DNA of 64,000 nt from Marsupella aquatica (lineage: Eukaryota > Marchantiophyta), in contig OZ316897.1 of assembly GCA_973895155.1 (NCBI GenBank), forward strand, positions 23,188,001 to 23,252,000. The letters are read 5' to 3'. The notes beneath the pieces are model-generated. The model saw nothing but the letters and a program-made list of their open reading frames with translations, searched no databases and had not been told where the DNA came from. Each line of letters starts with the position of its first letter. Positions within the stretch are counted from its first letter, which is position 1. Shown in pieces: positions 12,951 to 24,500 of the stretch. Made by a program: the position numbers and the translations under genes.

Positions 12951-14920
12951 CTTCTGATTGAACTCAGGTGCTCTGGGCTTCCTCTGTCAGCACCACAACC
13001 CACGATCAGATCTGCTACCAGGATAATATCCAGGAGATTCCACGAGGTGCAATGAATTTGTAGTTATTTCTTGACGACTATGTTTCCAGTGATCTTTCTA
13101 CAATGAGTGTTCAGAAATGGATAGCAGACCGGTAAGCCTCTCGAGTTCTAGGGTGCATTCCTACCTCCGTCCAAAGATGTATTTTCTTGTCTCCCTTGCT
13201 CTGCTGTGATCTTTGGTACAGATAACTTGCAAAAGTTAAATGACTCCTTTCCAACTGAGAGTAACGGCTATCTGTCAAGAATGCAATGATCTTAGAATAG
13301 AATATTGAAATAATTGTGAAAGGCATATCCAGGTATCAGCAAGCTCGTTCCTTCTCCCGTATTTCACTGTACCCACAGAAAGGACAGAGTCAAGAGCCTA
13401 TCGAATTGGTACTAAAATACTTCAGCCAGAAGTCACATGTTATCCTTGGGTTGTGTACAGGACACACTCTTAGGGCATCTTGAGAGGCGTTCATTTGTAA
13501 GTTGCCTACACTGTCCTTTCTGCGCTATACACAAACCAGAATCTCAGGTTTCTGAAAAGAGACTACTTAGAAATAAAGCCTAGCCATCATCTATAGAATC
13601 CATCGTGATTAGACACAAATGACATGAACGTGAAAGCGCTTCCCTCCCTCTCCTACAATTCAGAAATAAAGGCTATCCATCATTCTTGAACTTGGCTCTT
13701 ATACAATCCGTGAAGAGACACATACGACATGAATGTAACAGCCTCCCCTCCCCTGTGCTTCTTAACACGAAAAAGGAATCAACCTTGAAGTTCAACTCAA
13801 GTCTTGATCACATAAGCCTCATAGCAGAAAATTCCCGCAACTATAAATGTCACACCGTGGTGCTGGAACAAGAGTTTCTGTTTAAAAGTAGGTACGCATA
13901 ACGTTGAAATCGCTCTTCAGTCTCATTACCTGAAGGCCGTGTACAAGAACAATGGCGGATGCCAATACCAATCAAACCGGAAGATGAAGGATAAACTCTG
14001 CAAATCAAACGTCTTTGTTGAGAATGTATTTAAGGTCGTTTGGTCACATCAAATCCAACAAAATGATATGCATACAAAATTAATCATACCTGGCTGAGGA
14101 CTGTTGCCTAAAGCGGTCCATATCCAAAAGTTCCATCGAGTCAGCTCCGTTCCCGTGCCGGGAATACGGAGCTCAATGGTACAGTTTTGAGAAATACGAT
14201 CTTACCTGTTTGACAAAGGTTCAAATCAGTCTAAGTAGTGCAATCTTGCAGAGTCCTCAAATTTCAAGTCTCATCTTTTCTTCCCATGGACTAAGGAAAG
14301 AATATTCATTACGCGAAGGCTCTGTTGGGGAAACCTTGCCCGGGCAGAGGAATCTCAGCTCAGCGTAACAGTTGGAGGAAGCCCTAGAAGCATAGCAGTA
14401 GCGGTATCTTCTCCAGGATCAATTCCTCCTGCTGGACTCTTTTACGAATCATCCCAGCTTTGCCATCAAAACTTGAGAATCAAAACTACAATTTTGAGAA
14501 GAAAAAGTATGAGAAGATCTTCCATCCAAACCCCAAAGCAACCCACCGTCATACCTGCACATTGCCCTCTGAAAAACTATGGCGCGAGTGCTCTTGTTTA
14601 TCGCCCTCCAAGAAAGAACCCTTTCCAATTGAAGTGTCCTGCATACCAAACGAAGAATTGACGACATTTCTTCAAAGAAGAACTTGTGAACAAGTGTTAT
14701 GCAGACCGTGTAAGTAGCAAATTGGGCAGGCTCGACAATTCGTTCAGAACAACAAGTTGAAGCAAGTGGCAACAAAATTGATCTAGATTGTGACGGGAAA
14801 TCAGGAGACGGGCAGCAGGAGACGTCATGCAAGAAATGAGCAGGACTTGAACCAGGATGGACAGTATCCCGGGCTGAAAAAGAGATTCTGTCCCGCTTCC
14901 TTGGGCGCTCAGAGGTGAGA
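12951..14920 (-). other. Conserved 5' flank of PPR gene 1, probably leader exons and introns
   Basis: This stretch is conserved with 57,528-59,657 although it lacks a frame with a recognised domain. On the minus strand several good 5' splice sites occur: TTCAG|GTAATG near 13,927, CCAG|GTATGA near 14,091, ACAG|GTAAGA near 14,204 and GCAG|GTATGA near 14,553. That pattern fits a spliced 5' leader upstream of the PPR start codon at 12,950. Short frames on both strands at 14,449-14,964 are kept in both copies but have no recognisable product. Confidence 0.45.
14143..14173. promoter_or_regulatory. GC-rich hairpin conserved between the two PPR 5' flanks
   Basis: GCTCCGTTCCCG at 14,144-14,155 pairs with CGGGAA-TA-CGGAGC at 14,159-14,172, with loop TGC and a 2-base bulge. 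The same 31 bases occur unchanged at 58,888-58,918. Its position between two minus-strand splice donors suggests a leader RNA structure or an inserted palindrome; the role is unknown. Confidence 0.4.
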
Positions 14921-17043
14921 AGTATAGTTGCCCAGCAATCTAAGGTCGAAACGCAGAAGAACATCCAGTATAGCTAGGGCCTTACTAGGAATTCTCTGCC
15001 CAAAGGACATGACGAGAGGCCGTGCAAAAGTGGTAACGCGAACCCAACAGGGATCACTGGATTCGTCAGCATGTAGTTACGCACACCACTCGATACCAAC
15101 TCCCCGAGAAGCAACTATAGCAATTCAGCAATCCGAAGCCACTACGACAAGTAATTCTTAGCAGATTGTGAATTCTACAAGGATTGTTAGCTCATTAAAT
15201 TAACAGCTGAACTACCATCCAATAATACATTCTTAATTTTGGTTTCTTTTATATTTTGCAGCATAATTCATATTTGGCGACCTTCTACATGGTGGATTAA
15301 GGACTTCCTGGGTCGCCGAGTGTCATTTACTTTTCATCCCAAGTCATTCTTGGCGGGGTCTCCGAGATTCTGAGTTGGATTCTCATTGACTTTTACCTAG
15401 AATCCATTCTGAGTTGGATTCTCATTGACTTTTACCTAGAATCCTAGTCATTGAGGGTCTGACATGCGGTCGCGCTATCTGGCGAGCCTCTCTGTGGTGG
15501 ATTAGGGACACTTGGGGCCCACCTATTGTAACACTTCCTCACTCGGAGTGTCATTTAGTTTTCACCCTAAATTATTCTCAGCGGGGGTCTTCGGGATGGA
15601 CTCAGGTCATTTGGGGCAACAGTATTTGTACTCGGCGAGTGCCTCTGAATTGGTTTTGGTTCTCTTGTTGCCCACTGTCCATTTTTACCCATGGTTTCCT
15701 AGTCGTAGTGTCGTTACCTTTTGACCTTTAGTCATACTCGGCAAGCCTCTTTGAGATGGATTTGGGCCTCGTTGAGGATGGTAGATCTGTACGGACATTG
15801 TCGTTCTTTACAAACACGCGATCCGTACGTAATTTGATTGTACGAACATTGAAAAGACTATATGGTGAGGCTTTGCATGCACTTTTGGGTCCATCATAGT
15901 GTTTCAGCGATGGTCTCTAACATTGGATGTGGGATAGAACCAATTTGGCTCCTTCATTTGAAACGGAATACCTTTAATTTCATCTTGGAGAGGGTCTCTG
16001 AGAGACACTGTCCATGTTACAGTAGTTAACCCTCTAAAACTGTTAAGAGGGTCAACAAGTTGTGTTGTATGGCCAAAGTACATCCACCACTCCATCTCAG
16101 AGAGGGTCTCCGAGAGGCTGGGTCTCATCTAGCAACCTTTTTGACCCAAGATGCAGTCCAAGAGAACTGTTGTCTGGCCACTTGAACCCTATAATTAGGT
16201 GATTATTCCAAAAGGAGAGTTAAGTATCAAAACCATAAAAAAATTAAATTTTTAAGTTCTTATAAGGCCCTTTAAGCAAAATTAAGTTAGTTTAAACTCA
16301 AATGGGTAAGGATACCATTGGAAGATGTCAAGGCCACCCTGGTTTTCACATATTAGGCGTCAAGACGGCAAGAAATTGAAAGTTTCAAAAATGAGGTGTC
16401 GGCTTGGACGGCCTCCACACAGGGACGGCAAGGACGGCCCCCACGCAGGGACATCCGGGACGTCCACTTTTTCACCCAAGGACGGCCGACGCCTCCCACG
16501 ACGGCCCGCATGGAAAACTTGAGGACATCTTGGACGGCCTCTATGTAGGGACGTCCGGGACGTCCACCCTGCCATGACCTAATGTGACATCTGCGCCGGC
16601 CCGAACACTTTTTCTTCATTTTTCTTCAAGGACGTCCATGGCGGCCGGCAGTAGGGCGCAAGCTTCGACCTTTGATGCTCATCCATTAGACCTCCATTTG
16701 ATCTCATTCCACTTGCTATAGCAGCGCAACTGCCTAGAGATCGTTCACCCCAATTCTGAACTGCCATTGATGAGACATTGAGGAGTATTGAGTCATTGAT
16801 GCTCTCTGATTTCTTGAAAATGAAGAAATTACAGATTTGAGAGCTTCGCTTGATCAAAACTCCTTCATTTCTATCTTTTTTCAATTCATTTCTGCTCCCA
16901 CAGAAGCGCAACTACGTTAATCCCCAGTTGAGATTTCATTCTTGATTCTCAATGCTTAGCTATTTTTAGGAGGAGAGCTTCAAGTTTTCTCATATTTTCT
17001 GAGCTATGCCCCCAGAAGCATACCAGTAAGTAAGGCCATTAGG
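14921..17043. repeat. Unassigned DNA with local tandem repeats
   Basis: No gene is recognised. A 39-bp unit containing GAGTTGGATTCTCATTGAC is repeated twice at 15,367-15,444. A motif with GAGAGGGTCTC is repeated at about 15,990 and 16,102. A GC-rich array of GGACGGCC and GGGACGTCC words lies at 16,370-16,660. The last ~100 bases before 17,044 may belong to element D. Confidence 0.5.
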
Positions 17044-18751
17044 GTGACTTTACCCCCAGGTCCTAAGGCTTACTTTCGGCTCCTTAGTGACCTGGTAGAG
17101 ATGGGCTTGAGTTCCTTACTTTTTCTTCCTTGGGATATGGTACATGGGTCCATCATTGCCGATTTTCTTTGTCCACCCCGAGCTGGCGCTTTCCGGAGTT
17201 CTACTAGAGGTTCAGCTGATGTTTGTACCGCCGCCATTGTTTCTGAGGTGTACCAGTTGAGCCACGAGGGAGAGAGACTGATTTCTGTTGGGGAGGACTT
17301 GACTGTCCCCTACTTTAGAGGTACCAAGGACCAGAGGTCTGGTTGGAAGATTGATCAGTGCAGGAACCGAGAGTTAGCTCATCTACTCCAATTCCTTGTA
17401 CCCATCTTTCATCCGACCAAACCCACCAGGGCTATGGTTTACTTGACCAGCTCTATCATTATTTCATGGACCGGCAAGAGGAGGATCAGCTGGGCCCTAG
17501 CTCTTTTGGAGGTGATCGCCAAACAGGTGGTTGTCTTGTCTACTACCGGTGATACATATCTGACACCCTACTTGGCGCACATTTACTTTTTGAGAGGTTG
17601 CTTGTTACCAGTGGAGCTGAGCGATTGGAGGAGGAGAGTGAGACACTTTGAGCTCCCTTAGCCAAAGTTAGTGAGAGAGTTGACTCCACCACCTACGACA
17701 TCTTCGAGACCCCCTCCAGTGGAGCAGACGACAACACCGGATTTACCAGGGATGACTTCTCCCTCTTTTGTTGCTTCCACTTCTTACACGTCGTGGACTG
17801 ATTTTGTTAGTGATGCTGAGCGACTAGCTAGTGTGGCTGGTTTCAACCAGCATTTGGTAGATGAGGCCACTAGACTCTTGAGTTGTACTCCTATGCAGTT
17901 ACTTGACTGTATTCATACTTTGTTTTCCGAGTCTCGTACCACACCACCCCCTCATGTTTCACCCCCTGCACCTTCACCACAACCTGATCACCCTATGGAT
18001 GTGGATGAGCCAGAGATACCTATTGCTGATCCTTCACTCCCTCCTCCATCCACACCTACACCCCCTCTACCTGATCCCATTCCTTCTCCTATTATTGATT
18101 CACCTATCCCTCTTACATTTACACCTGATCACCCTCCATCTCCTACCCCTGAGCCTTTAACCCCTTCACCAGTACCCCCTCCAGATCCATTTTCCCCATT
18201 GAGGATACCACCCTATCACCCCTTGATGCTTCACTTCCCTCTCCTACCAGGAAATGAACCCATTTATGAGCCTATTCCCGAGATTGACCCTGAGACTATA
18301 GAGCCTCCCAGTGTACCATTTATAGCTCCTACTCCTCTGATGTCTTAGCCTCCTATTGTCTCTTATATTGCCAACATTGATCGAGTCTCTTTTTGTCTTT
18401 CTTGCCCAGTTTGATAGGATGATTACGACACTCATTGACGCACGCACTCCTCTTGCACCACCTTTGTCTCCACTTATGTTTGGTCATGAGTTTTTTCCTT
18501 TTCCACACACCTACGACATGGTTCCGATTTCTTGTGGTATTCTATGGCTACCTATTGACAAGCTGAGACTACCCACGATTGAGACTTCTGACCTTTGGAG
18601 TTGGGTTTATCACCGTAGAAAGGTCATTGCATCTTTTCCTCTTCCAGCTCTAGACATTCCATGGCCATCAGATTACTTTGTTTGGATCGGATCGGATGGA
18701 CATCCCATCCAAAAGACCAGTGAGCCCAGTTTAATTGATTTGTTATCGTGA
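17044..18751 (+). pseudogene. Element D: decayed retroelement-linked protein with proline-rich tail
   Basis: Three open pieces make one damaged protein of roughly 560 residues. The first (17,044-17,661) is a globular domain whose order of features (a FRGTK-type turn, a CRN.ELAHLLQFL helix, and TYLTPYLAHIYFL at the end) parallels residues ~160-265 of the element A protein, so I place it in the same family. A TAG at 17,659 separates it from an in-frame continuation (17,671-18,348) that is very rich in proline and threonine. A second TAG at 18,346 and a frameshift near the T-rich stretch around 18,390 lead into the third piece (18,356-18,751). Similar large ORFs with a 'putative plant transposon protein' domain occur in plant Ty3 elements; that link is from fold-level similarity seen by eye and is tentative. 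Confidence 0.5.
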
Positions 18752-20033
18752 AGACCTTTTCCGTCGACAGTATTTGAAGGGACATAAGACCAAAGGGAAG
18801 AGAGCCCTTGGTTATGTAGCTCGCCTCCCTCTACTTGTAGTCGACCCTCCTCCTATTACAGTATGAGATTAGTACTTTATTTTGTAGACTTTTACTTAGC
18901 TTTGACTATTTGACTATCCCTTAGTCAAAGTTGATTTTTATTTTACTTAGTTTAGACTTAGGAAATGAAGAGGTATGTCTCGTTATTCTCCTTAGCCCGT
19001 GGGCGATCTCATGTACTTATTGTGATACCAGTCTCATTTTGAGACAGAGTGGATAGTTATTTGCATCTCCTCATTTTGGAGTTTTGTCTCTTGTACGTGT
19101 AATACAATTTTGCAAGGAAGATTTGTATGCCTTTAAATTTGATTACTTGTGCTATGAGTCTACCCCTCCTTCGTATGGTAATGCATGTTGCAATTACCGT
19201 AAGAAGTAAAACCCATAAAAATATAGTTTGTGGAATGTATTAGAAGATCCGTTGGTCGGTGCCTAATCCAAACTACAATATTTGTTGTCGAGTTTTGTAT
19301 TTACATGAAGAACTTATCTTTGGAAGATAAGTATTGCATGTAATCAAGAAAGAAAAATCTAGATATGTTAAGAAGTAGCGACATTCTTAATTCATGGATT
19401 TGAAGTACCATTGTGGTATACTGAATGTGCATTAGTTTTCCTTTGGAATTGCGCATTGCTAAAAAAGGAAACATGTTGCCGATATTTTAATGACACACTA
19501 CTATACACACAATCCAAAACGTATATTGGGTTTTGTGAGCATAGACACTTCTTAAACTTAGATTTATAATAGAAACCTAGAGAGCAGTTATAGCCAGGTT
19601 AGGTTTGACTTATCAACGTCTCAAACAATGCCATAGCTCTTTCTTAAGACATGGTAACGAAGTTAAATATTGCTAAACTATACCTCTAAAAGCTCTAAGA
19701 TTCTATTATTCAGCAAATATCATTTTTGTTCTTATTTTATTAATTTCTTGTATTTTGTTTAAGATTCTATTTTTCTTATAGATGTTGAGTTCCATCTTTA
19801 AACCACTCAAAACACTTTAAAACATCTTTTCATCCCATTCTTGTTCTTCCAAGGGAACGAACACCGAGTTTTTAGCATATATTCGATGACATTTGCTTTT
19901 GATAGCATACAACCAATCCTAGACCCCTAAGCCTCACATAAGAGGATGAGGGACGCCGATGCTCAGCATATTGATTACCGGGGTCCGGAACATTTGTATC
20001 CAGGAAGTCAATGCGTCCTAATCGCTCTTGCAC
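18752..20033. other. AT-rich non-coding DNA
   Basis: No open frame, repeat array or transposon terminus was recognised. It lies just past the stop codon of the methylase C-terminal fragment and could contain the end of the large transposon, but no terminus could be identified. Confidence 0.45.
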
Positions 20034-20478
20034 TCAACGTTCAATAGGCTGCTGACCATCAGTAGGAATGACTTCATGAAATGAGAACCGATCAAAAAAT
20101 GCGCGCAAAGTATCACGGTTGTTAGTCCATAGTATATTTCTCTCCCCTGGACTAATTGCCTCATCGTAAGGAAGAGCAAAACAATTCTGGAAAGTCAAGA
20201 TTTTGGTGAAAGTGTTGCCACGAACGGACTCGAAGGAGCTCAAGTGACTCTCCACAGGCCAAACTCTAGAAGGACCGAAGAAGGCAAGCATCTCCTCCAA
20301 AGACATGAGTTCCTTCCTCTCCATCTAATGGGAACTGTTAAACAAAATAGAGGCTAATCACAACACCAATGTTGTTGAAATGACCCGACTTCGAGAGAGC
20401 TTCTGCCTGAAAATGACTCGCAAGAGTGACCTAATGTAGAGTACAAGTCGACAATCATTGGCATTGGTAACAAAGTGA
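20034..20478 (-). pseudogene. C-terminal fragment of the ParB/methylase-like transposon protein
   Basis: The minus-strand frame at 20,324-20,034 contains SLEEMLAFFGPSRVWP and LPYDEAISPGERNILW. The same peptide, with frameshifts, appears on the plus strand at 52,111-52,350. The alignment continues upstream of the frame to about 20,478 and matches 51,945-52,110 of the second copy, ending exactly where the inverted LTR-like arm of element A starts. It therefore looks like the distal end of the minus-strand gene at 28,077-31,881, cut off by about 7.6 kb of nested insertions and missing the middle part seen at 50,282-51,940. No function is known for this end domain. Confidence 0.65.
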
Positions 20479-20803
20479 GGTGCATCCCATGGGTCCCTAA
20501 ACCCAAGAAACCCCCCTACACAAGCCGATTCCCGTAGGTTTCGCTCTCGGCGAGGCTGGTTTCGTGGCTTATCGGCATGGAACGCTGCTAACTCTCTTCT
20601 ACTAATATTTTACACACATATACTGGACAGATCCTTCATTGGGTCATGAGATAAGTAGCCGACCTATTCTATGCCTTCCCTTGTCTTCCTCTTCTGGTCT
20701 CCCTTTAGGTATGTTTCGATTCCGCCATCGGAATGATCCCCAATTGGCTTGGGTTAGCCGCTAAGACCTCTCTCAGCTTGACACATCCAACTCTTACTAC
20801 TGT
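20479..20803 (-). repeat. Inverted LTR-like arm, left of element A
   Basis: The reverse complement of this stretch matches 25,182-25,502. Shared words include GAGTTGGATGTGTC, GCTGAGAGAGGTCTTAGCGG, GGGGATCATTCC, CTCATGACCCAATGAAGG and AAACCCAAGAAACCCCCC. The arms face each other across element A, which an ordinary LTR pair would not do. Confidence 0.75.
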
Positions 20804-20842
20804 GATACCTAGCCAGGAATCACTCGGCTAGTTGAAGTGGAA

Positions 20843-21532
20843 ATGGGAAGTGTACCCAAGAAACACCTTAGTATAGTTACAGAAATAAGAAAATATAAAC
20901 AATTAAAGGTGACTATGGAACCCGAGCCGAGGCCGGAAGTAAGGACGCCAGGGGAGAGAACACAATTAGGGTTAGGGCACGATAAATGCCGGCGGCTAGG
21001 GGTCACCAACGGGAGAGAAACGCCGAGGAGGAGAGGGGTAAGGACCGCTCGTGAAGAGTTGTGGCTCATTTGCAGGCACGAACTGGGCAGACGACTACGG
21101 GCGGTGAACTACTATCAGCTGCTTAAGCACGCACTTGGGGGGGGAGCAGATACCGACTATCAACTCGATAAGGGTATGAGCAACGTCAATCAAGCGGCAC
21201 ATTTTTGGGGATGCCTGTTCGAACGGGCAACTGAGTACATTGGGACTTACGAGGACGAAGAATCAGAGAGAGCAGCTCGAGAACGGCAGGAGCTCGCTCG
21301 ATTGTGGGAGTTGCAGAAAGTTGCCTTCTTAGGAGGAGAACTCATCAAGGCCGAATTCTTGTGGACTCCTACTACCAATCAACTCGACGACCTTCTGTTT
21401 TGCGAAGACAGAGTCGTCGGCATCCGCGAAGCCATCAAACGCTGCAACGACCTACACTGGGAGTTGAAGGTAGCACGGAGGGGTGAACAAAGGCAACCGT
21501 GCTCGGAGAGACATCCATGGCAGCCGAGATGA
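20843..21532 (+). CDS. Element A ORF1: small protein of a two-ORF retroelement cassette
   Basis: The first ATG in the frame is at 20,843 (229 residues). The region from about residue 80, with HFWGCLFERATEYIG, is charged and helical. Its counterpart in element C (minus strand, 38,271-37,723) has FWTQFLSTGRHLAD at the equivalent place, followed in both by an acidic ER-rich helix and a segment ending near LPDEV or LLFCEDRV. ORF1 overlaps the start of ORF2 by 16 bases in another frame. No catalytic motif is visible. I do not recognise the domain; the pairing with ORF2 in two elements is what makes it credible. Confidence 0.6.
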   Translation: MGSVPKKHLSIVTEIRKYKQLKVTMEPEPRPEVRTPGERTQLGLGHDKCRRLGVTNGRETPRRRGVRTAREELWLICRHELGRRLRAVNYYQLLKHALGGGADTDYQLDKGMSNVNQAAHFWGCLFERATEYIGTYEDEESERAARERQELARLWELQKVAFLGGELIKAEFLWTPTTNQLDDLLFCEDRVVGIREAIKRCNDLHWELKVARRGEQRQPCSERHPWQPR

Positions 21533-24500
21533 AGAGGAAGGGAATTAACAATGACGAGGCCACCCCGGCAAAAAGAACGAGGTCGGCAGCACCAAAGAAA
21601 CCAGCCGAACAGCAGAGTAGGAGGCAGAGAGAAGCCGAGGAGGAGGAGGTCGACCCCATCAACGCCATTCCAACGAGAGATGACACCTGGAAAGGCTGGG
21701 CGGCGATCCTCCCCGAGGAGGTCCAATTACACTTTGCAAGAGAAGAAGATGCATGCTTTACGGCTATGCAGACTCGGAAATATCAGGGCTTCATGGCCGG
21801 ATCCGGCTTGGAAGCCTTCGTAAGGTTACCGTGGCTGAAGCCGGAGGTGCCGAATTCAGACTTACTTGAATTCGTGGGATCATGGGAGTCCGAGACCAAT
21901 TCCACAAGGGTGTATGGGAAGGAATTCTATCTTACTCCCCAGGTGATTGCCGAAGTATTTGGCTTGCCGATGGGCAATAAGACCAAGGTAGATACCAGGA
22001 AGACCTTGCCAGACACGGAGTTCAGGTCGTTTCCAGGGCCTTCAACAAAGAATGGTTTTTTCCGTAACACTTGCACCAACCCGCATATAGGAGAGATGAT
22101 CGATTTCTTGCGGGTGACCATGCATTGCAACTGGCCGAGAGCAGAGATCGGCAAGGCACAGGTCTATCTGGTAGAGAGGCCAGACCCAAGCCGGGACTAC
22201 AACGGTTACCTCCTCACTCAACTAAAGAAGATCTTGAAGGAGGAACAGCTGGTGATCGGCAAGGGAAGCGTGTCCTGGTTGGGCTATCACATGCCGCTAT
22301 TGTGCCGGTATGCCCGAAGTAAGACCTTTGCCCCGGTACTTCCCCTACAGGCAAGGGCACCAGAGGAGGTTTTGGAACAGAGGCCGGCAACAGAGAAACC
22401 TAAACCACCCGACAGTCCTACAATCGAGCAGGTATTTAGGCCAAGGACAGAGGACTTGCCGATGCAGCAACCAGGCATGCAGAATCTATTGAAACTGCTG
22501 GAGAAAGAAAAGAGAACGGCTACGGCAACAACAACAACAATGGCAACGGCAACGACAACAATACAGGACACTGCTCCAGAGGTAGGCCTAAACCGGCTTA
22601 CAAGGGAAAACCCCTTTACTGGAGTCAAGGAGAGAAGGAGGCCGGAACACGAGCCGGGAGTCCGGATGTATGTAGGAGCCTCTAGTCCCGAAGCCGAAGA
22701 GAAGCAGGCCGTAGCTCCCGGCCCCGACAAGGAGAACAAGAGATCAACACGGAAGCCGGAAGAGGAACCAAGACCGGCAAGAGGTGAAGCCGTGTTCACA
22801 ACAAAATCAGGAGAACAGCGGGAGAAGCCGGTAGTCCAAGCCGAGGAGGAGGCGGTGGAGGACTACAGCAATGATAACTCCGGCTACGGGTCGGATCATC
22901 ATGTTCCAGGAGTAAGGACATGTGGCCGGTTTATCCCCACACTCCCAAGAGTAGTCCGAGGGGACCCGAGCCAGCAGAGCAGCCCCGAGTCTCCCCCGCC
23001 AGATGTCGCTCCCCCAAGCTTTGACGGCATAAAACAGACGGCGCAGGAATTTCAGGAGCGAATGAGGGAGGAAGAGGAGGCAGCCCTGGCTAGGGAGAAG
23101 GATTTACCAGGAGGAGAATGGCCAAAGAACATCAGGCGGCTTGCAGAAAAACGAAGCAACCCTCCGGCCACGATAGAGGAGATCCGCAAGGCGGCTTGGG
23201 AACAAAGGCCGCGGTGGATGATGCCGATGACTTCTACTTCCTCCACCTATGCTAAAAATAGAGCCATGGAGTACGGGGAGATGTGTGGAGAACTAGCGCT
23301 CAGCATCTTTGGGGAGGAGTTGGAGCAGGGACCCTTTTTCCAGAGGGAGATGTTGGAGAAGCGCCATTTAGAAGAAGCGGTGGCCTTGGAAAGAAGCAAG
23401 AAGGACGAGGTCATCCATCGGCTTAGGGAAAGGGAAGCCAAAATCGAGGACCTAAGGGCGGCCAAGAAAGCCCAAGATGAGCTGCGGATTAAGCGGCATG
23501 AGCTAAATATCATGCAGGGCCAGTTGGATACCGCACAGTATGATAATCGGATGATCAAGAATCTATTGACGCGGACCCAAGGAGAGTTGGCCGATGCGAT
23601 CAAGGAGCGGGAGAAGTGGAAGCGAGAGCTGAGGAATGCAGAGGAGGCCCACATAACAGCCAACAACCGGGCCATGGCGGAGACCCAGAGAAGGGAAAGG
23701 GCGTTGAAGGGGGAGCTCGAGGTTATCCGTGGAGCCCTTAAGCAAAAGGAGGCTGAGTTAGGGAAATCCTATCAAGGGATTATTGCACTGCAGCAGGAAC
23801 TTGCGTCCCTGATGGCCAGCTTCAAGGCCGACCTACGGGAGAAGGATGACCAGCTCGACCAGACTTATGCCAAGATGAATAAAATGGAGTCTGAGGTCGT
23901 AACGGAGCTCGACAAAGAGCTAAGAGAAACCCAGGAGGAGAGGGCTACCTTGAAGAAGGAATTGGAGGAAGCCCAAAGGGAGCTGGAGGAAGCCCAGAAA
24001 GAACTGGAGGAGGCGCGTAAGGACCTGGACGAAGTGCAGGAGGAGTTGGAGGAAAGCACGCGGAAGCTGGAGAACTTACAACGGCGAGCCGACAACCAAA
24101 CGGAGCGGCTGAAGAAACAAGCCGCAGTAATTAAAGGCTTGGCTCCATCAGGCCCAACTCCAATTGGGGCAACCAAGTTACCAGGAGTGGTACTGGCCGA
24201 AGAACAAGCCGCGCCACTTGCACCAGTGCCGGAAGTAAGTGGGAAGGGGAAGGGACCAGCTGCCGAACCAGAAAAGAAGAAGAAGCGGAAACCTTCAGGG
24301 TCAAGGAGTAATACGGCTCCACAGGCCGTGGTGACCCAGGAGGCAGACCCAGCACCGACCCCAGGCAGGGTCACGGCAGAGGATCCAACTACCCTAGAAG
24401 CAGGGGATGACGAAGCCGTGGCTGATGCCGAAGCCGGTGCCGAGGCCAAAGCCGAAGGTGGACCCAGTCAGGCCGATGGAGAGTTGACTAAGTCCAGGGC

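Larger units (their letters stand above)
9645..14920. repeat. Segmental duplication, copy 1 (around PPR gene 1)
   Basis: The whole interval aligns in the same orientation with 52,895-59,657. Similarity starts at GTGTCYTTCCACCAGAC and ends at GGGCGCTCAG. It includes the 3' flank, the PPR coding region and about 2 kb of 5' flank. Differences are scattered substitutions, small indels, four extra PLS units in copy 2 and a tandem duplication in the 5' flank of copy 2 (about 57,990-58,240). The sharp right-hand breakpoint coincides with a possible transposon end in copy 2. Confidence 0.9.

Noticed and set aside
14449-14964. 171-codon minus-strand frame conserved in the second PPR flank
   Set aside because: The overlapping plus-strand frame is equally conserved and neither has a domain. 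Conservation follows from the recent duplication.
23865-24449. Minus-strand Ser-rich frame of 194 codons
   Set aside because: It is antisense to the Glu/Lys-rich coiled coil of element A ORF2, which automatically yields Ser/Leu-rich open frames.
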